Positions 1 to 8,125 of a DNA stretch of 64,000 nt are shown one piece after another. The notes beneath the pieces are model-generated. The model saw only the letters and a list, made by a program, of their open reading frames with translations, ran no database searches and was not told the origin of the DNA. Location of the stretch: NCBI RefSeq assembly GCF_028435365.1, contig NZ_JAGTJJ010000001.1:248001-312000 (forward strand). Direction: 5' to 3'. Origin of the DNA: Polyangium jinanense. GTDB lineage: Bacteria > Myxococcota > Polyangia > Polyangiales > Polyangiaceae. Position 1 is the stretch's first letter. Each line of letters begins with the position of its first letter. A program made the position numbers and the translations under genes.

Positions 1-858
1 GGGGTTTTCCCCCTTCACCTTCGCGAGCTCGTCCCGCCGCGCCTGGACCTCCTCTTTCCGCGTACGGACCGACGTCAGCGTGTCATTGAGCTGCTTCATC
101 TCCTCGCGCAGCATGTTCGACTGATCGTCGATCGCGACGGAGAGGATGTTCTTCGTCTCCTTGTATTCGTGCAGCGCCATTTCGCTCGACTCGAGGTCGA
201 CCTTGAGTTTGTCGAGCTGGCTGCGCAGCCAATCGGCCGCCGTCGCGGTCGAGGTCACCGCGTCGTCGAGGTTCTGCTGGACGTAGGTATCGACGAGGAC
301 GTTCAGAATGCGCTGGGCGCGCTGTGGATCGGCGTCCTCGAGCTTCACCACGGCGAGCCGGCTCTCCTTGATCGCGTCGACCTTGACGCGGCCGCGAAGC
401 ACCTCCGCCGCGATTTCCTCGGGCACGTTCGCATCCGGCGCGGGCGTGCCCGGCGGGAGATTGCCGAGAAAGCTGCCATCGTGCTGGAGTCCGAGCTCGC
501 TCACGACGGCCGTCGCGACCTTCATCGATTGGATGATCTTGTATTGCGTCTCGTAATACTCGCGGTTGTCCCAGAAGCTGCCCGCGCCGAGGTCCACGAT
601 GTTCTCGACCTTCTGGCCGAGGGGACGCGGCGGGTTCGGGTCGAAGAGGATCGTCGACTGCGCCTGGTAGATCTTGACCTGGCCGAGCGTATTGAACGTC
701 GCCGCGAGCGAGACCACGAGCGCCGCCGCGAGCGCCGTGGACCAGTACTTGCGCACCATCTGCCAGACGACGGCAGGGCTCAGGGCCCCCTCGGGCGCGC
801 GCTCCACGGCCGCAGCGGGCTTGGGCGTCAGGGTCGAGGTTCGAGGTGCGTCCGTCAC
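1..858 (-). CDS. Wzz/GumC-type polysaccharide chain-length determinant (C-terminus beyond left edge)
   Basis: The first 286 codons are visible, reading from a GTG at 858 off the left edge, so the C-terminal part is missing. A cytoplasmic N-terminus (about residues 1-35) contains a proline/alanine stretch. It is followed by a Wzz-like segment, a transmembrane helix at about residues 38-56 (ALAAALVVSLAATF) and then QAQSTILFDPNPPRPLG. A long predicted coiled coil follows from about residue 200. This is the layout of Wzz/GumC co-polymerases, inner-membrane proteins that set the chain length of exported polysaccharide; some are fused to a tyrosine kinase. Whether a kinase domain follows cannot be seen here. 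No other polysaccharide genes lie to its right, so any export cluster would have to lie to the left of the window. Confidence 0.82.
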   Translation of the reverse strand, partial: MTDAPRTSTLTPKPAAAVERAPEGALSPAVVWQMVRKYWSTALAAALVVSLAATFNTLGQVKIYQAQSTILFDPNPPRPLGQKVENIVDLGAGSFWDNREYYETQYKIIQSMKVATAVVSELGLQHDGSFLGNLPPGTPAPDANVPEEIAAEVLRGRVKVDAIKESRLAVVKLEDADPQRAQRILNVLVDTYVQQNLDDAVTSTATAADWLRSQLDKLKVDLESSEMALHEYKETKNILSVAIDDQSNMLREEMKQLNDTLTSVRTRKEEVQARRDELAKVKGENP

Positions 859-1022
859 GGTGGCAAGTCGAGGAGCGGCCGAGCTGGCCGGCTCCGCCTA
901 AGGTGCGCGAGTGCCCCCGGATGTTCAAGCGGGCCGCGATCGCGGGAAGAGCTTACTCCCTGGCGAGGATCGCGGCCGAAAATTGGGGGGTTCGGGGCCC
1001 TACGGGCTACGGTCGGCTTTGC

Positions 1023-1292
1023 GTGCTCGGTGATCTCGTCAAGCGCCTGGTCAACGGGGTGGTGCTCCTGCTCGGGGCCCTCGCGTTTTTCCTCGTCCCC
1101 GTCGGAGGCAAGACGTCGGCGCAACACGTCGTGGCGATCTTCTCCACGAAGCCGGCGCGCGAGGCGGCGCAAGCCTTCGCGCACGCGGCGCGCGACCTCG
1201 CCCACGAGGTGGCCGCGAACGTCGAACGAGCCAAGCGCGCCCCGGCCCTGCCCGACGCGAAGCCGAAGCCCGCGGGCGGGCACGAGCGTTAG
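1023..1292 (+). CDS. small single-span membrane protein, unknown function
   Basis: An 89-residue reading frame with a GTG start in a region of myxobacterial-type codon use. One hydrophobic segment near the N-terminus (VNGVVLLLGALAFFLVPVGG) is followed by an amphipathic Ala/Arg/Glu-rich helical region and a Pro/Lys-rich tail. I do not recognise a family. An upstream extension to 846 is open but has no signal for a start. Its stop codon overlaps the stop of the convergent ferredoxin gene in a TTAG tetranucleotide (1289-1292). The frame and the membrane segment look real; the start is a guess. Confidence 0.5.
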   Translation: MLGDLVKRLVNGVVLLLGALAFFLVPVGGKTSAQHVVAIFSTKPAREAAQAFAHAARDLAHEVAANVERAKRAPALPDAKPKPAGGHER

Positions 1293-1651
1293 CTCTTCGC
1301 CTTGCGCGGGTCCGGGTACTGCGGGTGCTCGTTGTAGAAGGCGTCGAGACTCTCGCGCGTGATCTCGGCCTCGATGTCGCCCTCGCGATGGATCTTCGCC
1401 TGGCAACCGAGCCGCGAGTTCAGCCGCACGTCGAAGGCCTTGTCGAGGATGTCCTCCTCGTCCTCCTCCGCCTCGGAGAGCAGCTCCTTGCCGCGCAAAA
1501 CGTAGACGTGGCACGTCGAGCACGCGCACACGCCGCCACACGCCGAGCCCTCGGGCGCCTCGACCTTGCGCGCCGCTTCGAGGAGCGAAGTCCCGATCGG
1601 TACCTCGACGTCGTACGTCGACCCGTGCGCCAGAAACCGTACCTTTGCCAT
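1289..1651 (-). CDS. fdx: ISC-type [2Fe-2S] ferredoxin
   Basis: A 120-residue ferredoxin of the adrenodoxin/Isc type. It supplies electrons for Fe-S cluster assembly by IscS/IscU. The cluster ligands are visible as CGGVCACSTC at about residues 38-47 plus a distal cysteine in RLGCQAKI near residue 84, matching C-x5-C-x2-C...C. Its start codon overlaps the hscA stop in TGATG (1649-1653), so the two are translationally coupled. It is the last gene of the minus-strand isc operon. The length is a little above the usual 110 residues because of a C-terminal tail ending DPRKAKS. Confidence 0.95.
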   Translation of the reverse strand: MAKVRFLAHGSTYDVEVPIGTSLLEAARKVEAPEGSACGGVCACSTCHVYVLRGKELLSEAEEDEEDILDKAFDVRLNSRLGCQAKIHREGDIEAEITRESLDAFYNEHPQYPDPRKAKS

Positions 1652-3639
1652 CAGCTCCCCGTCCCGGAGGCGTCGCCTTCCGGTGCGTTATGCCCCGCAT
1701 GCTCGGCGAGGTGGGCCTCGACGCCCCTCGCCTGCGCCACGGTGCTTTCGATCGCCGTCACGTCCTTGCCCGCGATCGCCCGCGCGATCGCGCGATCCAT
1801 GCGCCTGCCCGCCCAGCCGTGCGTGACGTCGTCGAGGACCTCGGTGCGGCCGCGGATGATCGCCGCGCGCATGCCGCGGATGGCCTCTTCGAGCCCGGCG
1901 AGCGCCTCGTCGATGCGCGCGCGCTCCTCGTCGCCTTCGAGCAGATCGGCGTCGGCGACGAGGGCCTTTCGCGTGGCGAGCACGACCCGCTCGGCCTCGA
2001 CGCGCGCCTCGATGAGCTGGCGTTTTTCGAGGTCCTCTTCGCCGTGATCGAGCGCGGCCATGAGCATCGCCTCGACCTCTTCGTCCGTGAGGCCGTAACT
2101 TGGTTTGACCTCCACCTTTTGCTCGACGCCCGTCGTGAGCTCCTTCGCGGTCACGCTGAGCAAGCCGTCCGCGTCCACGCGGAACGTCACTTCGAGCCGC
2201 GCGAGGCCCGCAGGCATGGGCGGGATTCCTTTGAGGACAAAGCGAGCGAGAGAGCGGCAATCGACCGCGAGCTCGCGCTCGCCCTGGACGATGTGCAGGT
2301 CGAAGCCGGTCTGGTTGTCCGCGTACGTGGTGAAGGTTTGTCGCGCGCCAGCCGGGATCGTGGTGTTGCGCGGGAGGATCTTCTCGACGACGCCACCCAT
2401 GGTCTCGAGGCCGAGCGAGAGCGGCAGGACGTCGAGCAGGAGGACCTCGTCGGCGCGTTCTTTGGTGCCTGCGAGGATGTCGGCCTGGATCGCGGCGCCG
2501 AGCGCGACGACCTCCTCGGGATCGAGGTCGCAGAGCGGCGGCTTGCCGAAGAGTCTTTCCACGTACTGCCGCACGTACGGCACGCGGGTGGAGCCGCCAA
2601 CGAGGATGACGCCGTCGAGCTCGTCGGCAGAGATGCCCGCGTCGCGGAGCGCGCGCCGGCAAGCGACGCCCGTGCGCTCGACGATGGGTTTGATGAGCGC
2701 CTCGAACTCGTCACGCGTGACGGCGAGCTTGCGCGTGCCGCCCGGGACCTCGATCTCGGCCTCGACGCGATCGTTCTCGGTGAGCCCGTGCTTGATCTTG
2801 CGCGCCGTATCGAGCGCGAGTCGCACGAGCTCACGCGGGCGATTGTCCGCAGGAACGCCGAGGTCCTGGAGCAGACGCTCGGCCAGCGCGCGATCCATGT
2901 CGTCGCCGCCGAGCGCGCTGTCGCCGCCGGTCGAGCGCACCTGGAAGACGCCGTCGTCGAGCAGGAGGATCGTCACGTCGAACGTGCCGCCGCCGAGGTC
3001 GTACACGGCGAACAGGCCGTTCTTCTGCTTTTCGAGCCCGTACGCGAGCGCCGCCGCCGTCGGCTCGTTGAGGAGCCGCAACACGTCGAGGCCCGCGAGC
3101 TTGCCCGCGTCCTTCGTCGCTTGCCGCTGCGCGTCGTCGAAGTACGCAGGCACGGTGATCACGGCGCCGCCGACGGAGCGCAACTCGTCCTCGGCAAGCG
3201 AACGGAGAACCTTGAGGACCTCGGCCGAGACCTCGACAGGCGTGACCGAGCGATCGCGGACCTTGAACCGCACGCTCTTCGCTTCCTCGGGCGTCTTCGG
3301 CTCTACGAACTCGTACGTGCCGAGCCGGCGCGTCTCGGGATCGTCGGCCCCGCGCCCCATGAAGCGCTTCACGCTGACGATGGTCTCGCGCGGAAAATCG
3401 ACCGCGAGGCGCTGCGCGTCGGCGCCGACGATCACGCGGCCGCGCGGGTCGTAGTGCACGACCGAAGGGACGAGCTTCTCCGCGTTGCAGTCGGTGATGA
3501 CGACGGGCTTGCCGTCACGGACACGCGCGACGAGCGAGTTCGTGGTGCCGAGGTCGATGCCAATCGGCCTCGGGGCTGCCTTGGGGTCGAAGATTTCGAG
3601 TAGAGCCATGGGGGTTCCGGGAGCCCCCATCGTTTCCAT
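1651..3639 (-). CDS. hscA: Fe-S assembly chaperone HscA (Hsp70 family)
   Basis: An Hsp70-family ATPase of 662 residues (652 if the second start at 3609 is used). It helps release clusters from IscU, working with the HscB co-chaperone. The nucleotide-binding domain begins with [13 protein letters not shown], followed by [46 protein letters not shown] and [12 protein letters not shown]. The substrate-binding domain follows from about residue 390. A start at 3639 has a good Shine-Dalgarno-like GAAAGG, while the ATG at 3609 gives MALLEIF, resembling the known HscA N-terminus. Between the two lies GGGGGCTCCCGGAACCCCC, which could fold. The gene sits 15 bases after hscB and overlaps fdx by one base. 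Confidence 0.95.
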   Translation of the reverse strand: METMGAPGTPMALLEIFDPKAAPRPIGIDLGTTNSLVARVRDGKPVVITDCNAEKLVPSVVHYDPRGRVIVGADAQRLAVDFPRETIVSVKRFMGRGADDPETRRLGTYEFVEPKTPEEAKSVRFKVRDRSVTPVEVSAEVLKVLRSLAEDELRSVGGAVITVPAYFDDAQRQATKDAGKLAGLDVLRLLNEPTAAALAYGLEKQKNGLFAVYDLGGGTFDVTILLLDDGVFQVRSTGGDSALGGDDMDRALAERLLQDLGVPADNRPRELVRLALDTARKIKHGLTENDRVEAEIEVPGGTRKLAVTRDEFEALIKPIVERTGVACRRALRDAGISADELDGVILVGGSTRVPYVRQYVERLFGKPPLCDLDPEEVVALGAAIQADILAGTKERADEVLLLDVLPLSLGLETMGGVVEKILPRNTTIPAGARQTFTTYADNQTGFDLHIVQGERELAVDCRSLARFVLKGIPPMPAGLARLEVTFRVDADGLLSVTAKELTTGVEQKVEVKPSYGLTDEEVEAMLMAALDHGEEDLEKRQLIEARVEAERVVLATRKALVADADLLEGDEERARIDEALAGLEEAIRGMRAAIIRGRTEVLDDVTHGWAGRRMDRAIARAIAGKDVTAIESTVAQARGVEAHLAEHAGHNAPEGDASGTGS

Positions 3640-3654
3640 GAGGGCCTTTCAGGA

Positions 3655-4185
3655 TCAGGAAGAGAGCTCTTCCTCGATCGCGCTCGCCTCGTCGAGGAAG
3701 CGCCGAAGATAACGGAGCTCGCCGAGCTCGGGCAGGACGGCCGCGAGCTTCGTCGAGTCCGGATCGGAAACTGCAAACTGGCGGCCCATCGATGCGAGCA
3801 CCTCGCGCTCACGCAGGCGGATCGCATCCGCGAGCGCATGGACAGCCGCAAGGTCCTTCCGCCGCCGCGCATCGCCGAGTTCTTCGCGACGCTCCATCAT
3901 CTCCATCAGGAGATCGGGTGACGGCTTGGGCTCGGCGGTCTCTCCGACGGGCACGCCAGCGCGGCGAAGGAGCGCCTCGGCGCGGCGGATCGGGTCCTTC
4001 AGCACGCGGAAGGCGTCGTTCACTTCGATCGCGCGCGACAGGGACAAACGGCGCTCGGCCGCGGGCGCGCCCGCGTAACGATCGGGGTGGAGCGCGCGCG
4101 AGAGGTCACGATGCCGGCGCGCGAGGTCGTCCGGATCGAGGTCGAAGCGGGCCTCGACGCCCAGCGTCTGGAAGGGATCGATCAT
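3655..4185 (-). CDS. hscB: Fe-S assembly J-domain co-chaperone HscB
   Basis: A 176-residue protein with an N-terminal J domain (about residues 1-75) carrying the diagnostic HPD tripeptide at 33-35. A C-terminal helical domain follows, of the type that binds IscU. HscB delivers IscU to HscA and stimulates its ATPase. The position between iscA and hscA and the length (E. coli HscB is 171 residues) support the call. The start at 4185 (MIDPFQTLGV) matches the family pattern. It is 52 bases downstream of iscA and part of the same minus-strand operon. Confidence 0.93.
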   Translation of the reverse strand: MIDPFQTLGVEARFDLDPDDLARRHRDLSRALHPDRYAGAPAAERRLSLSRAIEVNDAFRVLKDPIRRAEALLRRAGVPVGETAEPKPSPDLLMEMMERREELGDARRRKDLAAVHALADAIRLREREVLASMGRQFAVSDPDSTKLAAVLPELGELRYLRRFLDEASAIEEELSS

Positions 4186-4237
4186 CGTGAGAGGAGCGGT
4201 GGAATGCAGCGTGCGCGCCGCGGCGCGCGGCGCGTGC

Positions 4238-4654
4238 TCAGCCGACGGTGAAGGAGTGGCCGCAGCCGCAACGGCTCGCTTCCTTGGGGTTCTTGAACTT
4301 GAAGCCCTGGAACATCAGGGTCTTCTCCCAGTCGAGCACCGAGCCGCCGAGGTAAAGGATGCTCTTCTTGTCGCAGTAGACGCGGACCGTGCTCTTGCCG
4401 TCTTCGGGGAACTCGAGGACGAGGTCGCCCTTGCGCGGGGCGTCGTCGTCGAACTCGATGACGTACGAGAAACCCGAGCAGCCGCCGCCGCGAATCCCGA
4501 CGCGGATCGCGGCGTCGGGCGTGCCCCGCTTGGCGAGGTTCGTCCGCATCGCCTCGACCGCCGACGTGGTCACGCCGATCGTCTTCTTCGCGTCCGTCGG
4601 CGCGGGCCGCTGCTCCGTCTGGTTGCCCTGCGAAACTTCGCTGCTGGCGTTCAT
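4238..4654 (-). CDS. iscA: A-type Fe-S carrier IscA (HesB family)
   Basis: A 138-residue A-type carrier. The three conserved cysteines are visible in GGGCSGFSY at about residues 56-64 and in RCGCGHSF near the C-terminus. These bind iron or an Fe-S cluster for transfer to apo-proteins. The protein has an unusual Gln/Pro/Thr-rich N-terminal extension of about 25 residues before the conserved domain (IGVTTSAVEAM). It lies between iscU and hscB in the operon, 34 bases after iscU. ErpA-like function cannot be excluded from sequence alone. Confidence 0.93.
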   Translation of the reverse strand: MNASSEVSQGNQTEQRPAPTDAKKTIGVTTSAVEAMRTNLAKRGTPDAAIRVGIRGGGCSGFSYVIEFDDDAPRKGDLVLEFPEDGKSTVRVYCDKKSILYLGGSVLDWEKTLMFQGFKFKNPKEASRCGCGHSFTVG

Positions 4655-4688
4655 CGTACGTTCTCCGTCCGCCGTCCCGAAGGCGACG

Positions 4689-5093
4689 TCACTGCCCCGC
4701 GAGGGCCTTCTTCGCCGCCTGCTTCGACCGGAAGTCGGCGATCGCGCTCTTGATCGCGTCCTCGGCGAGCACCGAGCAGTGGATCTTCACCGGCGGCAGG
4801 TGGAGCTCCTCCGCGATCATGCTGTTCTTGATCTGCTCGGCCTCGTCGATCGTCTTGCCCTTGAGCCACTCCGTAGCGAGGGACGAAGAGGCGATCGCCG
4901 AGCCGCATCCGAACGTCTTGAACTTCGCGTCCTCGATGACGCCGGAGTCGCTCACCTTGATCTGAAGACGCATCACGTCGCCGCAAGCGGGCGCGCCGAC
5001 GAGCCCCGTGCCGACGTGTTCGTCGTTCTTGTCGAGCGTGCCCACGTTGCGCGGGTTCTCGTAGTGCTCGATCACTTTCTCGCTGTATGCCAT
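4689..5093 (-). CDS. iscU: Fe-S cluster scaffold IscU
   Basis: A 134-residue scaffold protein on which IscS-derived sulfur and iron are assembled into [2Fe-2S] clusters. The three ligand cysteines are present: GAPACGDVM (about residue 37), FGCGSAIASSS (about 63) and VKIHCSVLAEDA (about 106). The LPPVK motif recognised by HscA is present just before the third cysteine. The gene lies 24 bases downstream of iscS. Length and all motifs are canonical. Confidence 0.97.
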   Translation of the reverse strand: MAYSEKVIEHYENPRNVGTLDKNDEHVGTGLVGAPACGDVMRLQIKVSDSGVIEDAKFKTFGCGSAIASSSLATEWLKGKTIDEAEQIKNSMIAEELHLPPVKIHCSVLAEDAIKSAIADFRSKQAAKKALAGQ

Positions 5094-5117
5094 GGCTCGA
5101 AACTCTCCTACCTCAAA

Positions 5118-6341
5118 TCAATGCGCGGCCCACTGCACGGAAGCGAGATCGATGCCTTCCTTGTGCATCTCGTAGAGCGGGGACATCTCGCGGAGCTTGT
5201 TTACCTTGCGGATCACGAGGTCGGCTACGTAGTCGACCTCCTCCTCGGTGGTGAAACGACCGAGGCCAAAACGAATCGACGAGTGGGCGAGGTCGTCGCC
5301 GATGCCCATCGCGTGCAGGACGTACGAGGGCTCGAGGCTCGCGCTCGTGCAAGCCGAACCGCTCGAGACCGCCACGTCCTTGATCGCCATGATGAGGGCC
5401 TCGCCCTCGACGAACGCGAACGAGACGTTGAGGTTGCCCGGGAGCCTGTGCTCGAGCGAACCGTTCACGATGACCTCGTCGAGCTCGCTCGTGATGCGCC
5501 GGCGGAGCTTTTCGCGCTGCGCGAGGATGCGCGCGCTCTCCGCGCGTCCCTCCTCCAGCATGATCTCGGCGGCCCGGGCAAAACCCACGATGCCCGGCAC
5601 GTTCAGCGTGCCCGAGCGCATGCCGTACTCGTGGCCGCCGCCGTCCATCTGCGCGACGAGGCGCACGCGCGGCTTCGACCGGCGCACGTAGAGCGCACCA
5701 ACCCCTTTGGGCCCATACATCTTGTGCGCGGTGACCGAAGCGAGATCGACGTTCATCGCCTCGACGTCGAACGGCACCTTGCCCACGCCCTGCACCGCGT
5801 CCGAGTGGAAGAGGACGCCGCGAGAGCGCGTGATCTTGCCGATCTCCGCGATCGGCTGCACCGTGCCGACCTCGTTGTTCGCGAGCATCACGGAGACGAG
5901 GATCGTCTTGTCCGTGATCGCCTTCGCGACGTCGTCCGGGCTCACGAGCCCGTCCTTGCCAACGGGCAGGTACGTCACCTCGTAGCCCTGCTTCTCCAGG
6001 CGCTTGCACGTGTCGAGCACGGCCTTGTGCTCGATCACCGTGGTGATGATGTGGTTGCCCTTCTCCTTGTAGAGCTCGGCAACGCCCTTGATCGCGAGGT
6101 TGTTGCTCTCGGTCGCACCCGACGTGAAGATGATTTCCTTCGGGTTCGACGCGCCCACGAGCTTCGCCAGGATCTCCCGCGAGCGCGAGACCGCCTCCTC
6201 CGCCGTCCACCCGAAGACGTGGCTCCGGCTGGCCGCGTTGCCGAACCGGGCGTTGAAATACGGGAGCATCGCCTCCACGACGCGCGGATCGACCGGCGTC
6301 GTGGCGTGGTAGTCCATGTAAATCGGGATCTGGATCGACAT
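5118..6341 (-). CDS. iscS: cysteine desulfurase IscS
   Basis: A PLP-dependent cysteine desulfurase that mobilises sulfur from L-cysteine for IscU and other acceptors. The N-terminus [15 protein letters not shown], the pyridoxal-lysine region [18 protein letters not shown] and the catalytic-loop cysteine [16 protein letters not shown] are all visible. The last is typical of group I IscS. I place the start at the ATG 6341 ([11 protein letters not shown], 407 residues), preceded by AGAGAG. A GTG at 6365 would add eight residues. The upstream regulator gene ends at 6369, so the two are adjacent and probably co-transcribed. Confidence 0.96.
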   Translation of the reverse strand: MSIQIPIYMDYHATTPVDPRVVEAMLPYFNARFGNAASRSHVFGWTAEEAVSRSREILAKLVGASNPKEIIFTSGATESNNLAIKGVAELYKEKGNHIITTVIEHKAVLDTCKRLEKQGYEVTYLPVGKDGLVSPDDVAKAITDKTILVSVMLANNEVGTVQPIAEIGKITRSRGVLFHSDAVQGVGKVPFDVEAMNVDLASVTAHKMYGPKGVGALYVRRSKPRVRLVAQMDGGGHEYGMRSGTLNVPGIVGFARAAEIMLEEGRAESARILAQREKLRRRITSELDEVIVNGSLEHRLPGNLNVSFAFVEGEALIMAIKDVAVSSGSACTSASLEPSYVLHAMGIGDDLAHSSIRFGLGRFTTEEEVDYVADLVIRKVNKLREMSPLYEMHKEGIDLASVQWAAH

Positions 6342-6368
6342 CGGTTTCGTCTCTCTTCGAAGCACCCT

Positions 6369-7031
6369 CTAGCGGTCCGCGCCACCTCGGGAATGCCCGT
6401 TTCCGCCGTGAATTCCGGCCACCAGCTCGGGCTCGGCCTGCGTCCGATCGTGCACGTTGCAGTCCGTGCAAGCGGCCACGATCTCGTCGGGAGCACACGT
6501 GTCGCACGTGTCGAGGTAGTCGATGCTCGCCACGAGCTCACGCTGGAGCGAGGAGAGCCGCGCGATCTGCGCGCGCGTCTCTTCGAGCTTCTGCAGGTAG
6601 ATCGATCGGACCCGCGCCATCGCCTCGGGCGCCGAGGGCGCGTTCTCCCAGAACGCGACGATCTCCTGGATCTGCGCGAGGCTGAGCCCGAGATCGTGCA
6701 GCTTGCCGATCCACCGGACCCGCGTGACCGCCGCCCGATCGTAGAGCCGATACCGGCCCTTCGACCGCGCGTGCGGCCGAAGCAAACCGACCTCCTCATA
6801 ATGGTGAATCGCCCGCACCGTCTTGCCGACGGCACGCGCGATGTCCCCGACCTGAAGGAGGCGCTCGCCCCCGTGCCCGTCCCGATCGTCGTCGAGATCC
6901 GGCGGCACGAGCCCCGCCTCGGCCCGCTGCACACCACCATGCGCACGAACGTCATCCGGGAGAGGAAGGACACCTCTCTCGAAACCCCGCGCTAAAGGTA
7001 GGTGGCGAACCGGCCGCATCCGAAACTCCAA
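6369..7031 (-). CDS. MerR-family regulator with C-terminal CxxC-x8-CxxC, head of the isc operon
   Basis: A MerR-type winged helix-turn-helix is clear: LLQVGDIARAVGKTVRAIHHYEEVG and the wing GRYRLYDRAAVTRVRWIGKL. A dimerisation coiled coil (about residues 140-170) follows. After it come four cysteines, C176, C179, C188 and C191 (TCDTCAPDEIVAACTDCN), a plausible metal or Fe-S sensing site. The spacing differs from that of SoxR. The start is uncertain: about 57 residues precede the HTH if 7031 is used, and GTG codons at 6932 or 6908 would give a more normal length. Position immediately before iscS suggests it regulates the isc operon, a role usually filled by Rrf2-family IscR. The family assignment is firm; the target is inferred. 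Confidence 0.88.
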   Translation of the reverse strand: MEFRMRPVRHLPLARGFERGVLPLPDDVRAHGGVQRAEAGLVPPDLDDDRDGHGGERLLQVGDIARAVGKTVRAIHHYEEVGLLRPHARSKGRYRLYDRAAVTRVRWIGKLHDLGLSLAQIQEIVAFWENAPSAPEAMARVRSIYLQKLEETRAQIARLSSLQRELVASIDYLDTCDTCAPDEIVAACTDCNVHDRTQAEPELVAGIHGGNGHSRGGADR

Positions 7032-7043
7032 CCCTCACGCACG

Positions 7044-7061
7044 CGTTAGGGTTACCTAACG
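7044..7061. promoter_or_regulatory. 18-bp perfect dyad, candidate MerR-type operator
   Basis: The sequence CGTTAGG-GTTA-CCTAACG is a perfect inverted repeat with 7-base arms and a 4-base centre, the same geometry as known MerR-family (for example SoxR) operators. It lies in the 80-base gap between the divergent MerR-type regulator and the LplA-like gene. It sits downstream of the candidate minus-strand -10, so it might serve autorepression rather than classical MerR activation. The function is inferred from position and symmetry only. Confidence 0.5.
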
Positions 7062-7064
7062 GAA

Positions 7065-7093
7065 GGTTTAGGCGGGCCTCGGGAGGCTGTCAA
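7065..7093 (-). promoter_or_regulatory. candidate sigma70-type promoter of the isc operon
   Basis: On the minus strand a perfect -35 hexamer TTGACA (7093-7088) is followed after 17 bases by TAAACC (7070-7065), a weak -10 match. It points toward the MerR-type regulator and the isc genes, and the 18-bp dyad lies just downstream of the -10. Prediction by eye only. Confidence 0.4.
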
Positions 7094-7109
7094 CCGGAGC
7101 AGGACGAAA

Positions 7110-8063
7110 ATGCACGCGATCGAGCTGAAGAAGCGCGCGATCCCCGAAGCGCTCGCGCTCGGCCCCGCGCTTCTCGAGCGGGCCGAGCAAGCGCAGGCGG
7201 CGCACGTGGCGCTGAGCCTGATCGATGGATCGGCCGTGGTGCTCGGCGCGGCGCAACGCGCAGGCCGCGTCGTGGACCTCGCAGCGTGCGCGCAGAGAGG
7301 CATCCCGATCTTGCGACGCGCGACGACGGGGACGGCTGCCTGGCTCGGCGGACGTGGCCTCGTGGTGACACTGGCGCTGCCGCACGTCGCGGCGCTGGTC
7401 GCCGACGCGACGCCGCGGACGCTGCTGAACCGGAACGTGCGCCCGCTCCTCGGAGGGTTTACCCGCGCAGGGTTCATCGCGCATTACTTCGGACGCGAAT
7501 GGATCTCGCTGCGTCGTCGGCCGGCGGTGCTGCTCGGGTTCGACGTCGCGGCGTCGGGCGCGGTGCTCGTGGAAGCGTTCGTCGGGTACGAGGCGGCAAT
7601 CGCGCTGCCGGAAGAGATCACGACGGAGAGCGAACGCGCGGTCGATCGGTTCCTCGGCAAGAAGCCCGCCTCGCTCGCCGAGCTCGCGACCGACGCGCCA
7701 CTCGACCTCGAGCGGTTTGCACACGCGCTCTTCGAAGGCTTGCGGACACGCGCCGAGCCGATGAGCGCAACGATGACGATCGCATCGGAGGAGCTCGATA
7801 CGCGTCCGTTCGCTCCGATCGAGCACGCGCTCGATCCTGTCCCCGAGGGCCTGATCCTTCGCCCGGCCGTGCGTGTTCCGATCGGCTGGATCGAAGCCGC
7901 GGTCGAGCCTGAAGGCGGGCGGCGCGCCTGGCTCGGTGGAGACGTGCTCGCGCCGCGCTGGGCGCTCGCTCGCATCGCAGCACGAGAAGACGCGGGCCTC
8001 TCGGAGATCCCGCTCGAAGGCGCGACGATGGCCGATCTCCTCGCCTGCCGGGATCGATCGTAG
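7110..8063 (+). CDS. LplA/BPL-like cofactor-transferase family protein (divergent)
   Basis: A 317-residue protein. The stretch PILRRATTGTAAWLGGRG resembles the RRxSGGGAV motif of lipoate-protein ligase/octanoyltransferase folds. It is followed by LVVTLALP, TLLNRNVRPLLGGF, and YFGREWISL...RPAVLLGFDV, which could match the later substrate-binding strands. The glycine-rich motif is altered (TTGTAAW), so catalytic activity as a ligase is doubtful. The gene is divergent from the isc operon with a shared 80-base regulatory gap and ends at a strong terminator (8076-8103). Lipoate synthesis needs Fe-S enzymes, so a functional link is plausible but unproven. It could also be an unrelated hypothetical. 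Confidence 0.45.
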   Translation: MHAIELKKRAIPEALALGPALLERAEQAQAAHVALSLIDGSAVVLGAAQRAGRVVDLAACAQRGIPILRRATTGTAAWLGGRGLVVTLALPHVAALVADATPRTLLNRNVRPLLGGFTRAGFIAHYFGREWISLRRRPAVLLGFDVAASGAVLVEAFVGYEAAIALPEEITTESERAVDRFLGKKPASLAELATDAPLDLERFAHALFEGLRTRAEPMSATMTIASEELDTRPFAPIEHALDPVPEGLILRPAVRVPIGWIEAAVEPEGGRRAWLGGDVLAPRWALARIAAREDAGLSEIPLEGATMADLLACRDRS

Positions 8064-8075
8064 GACCACAAAAGA

Positions 8076-8103
8076 AAAACGCCCCGCGCGAACAGGGCGT
8101 TTT
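8076..8103. terminator. bidirectional intrinsic terminator
   Basis: The sequence AAAACGCCC, a ten-base loop and GGGCGTTTT form a perfect 9-bp stem with A and T tracts on both sides. It lies between two convergent genes (stops at 8063 and 8126) and can terminate both. Confidence 0.88.
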
Positions 8104-8125
8104 CCCTCGGAGCGAGCTGCTCAGC

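Noticed and set aside
1645..3603. A 652-residue plus-strand frame opposite hscA
   Set aside because: Antisense shadow of hscA, whose Hsp70 motifs are unmistakable.
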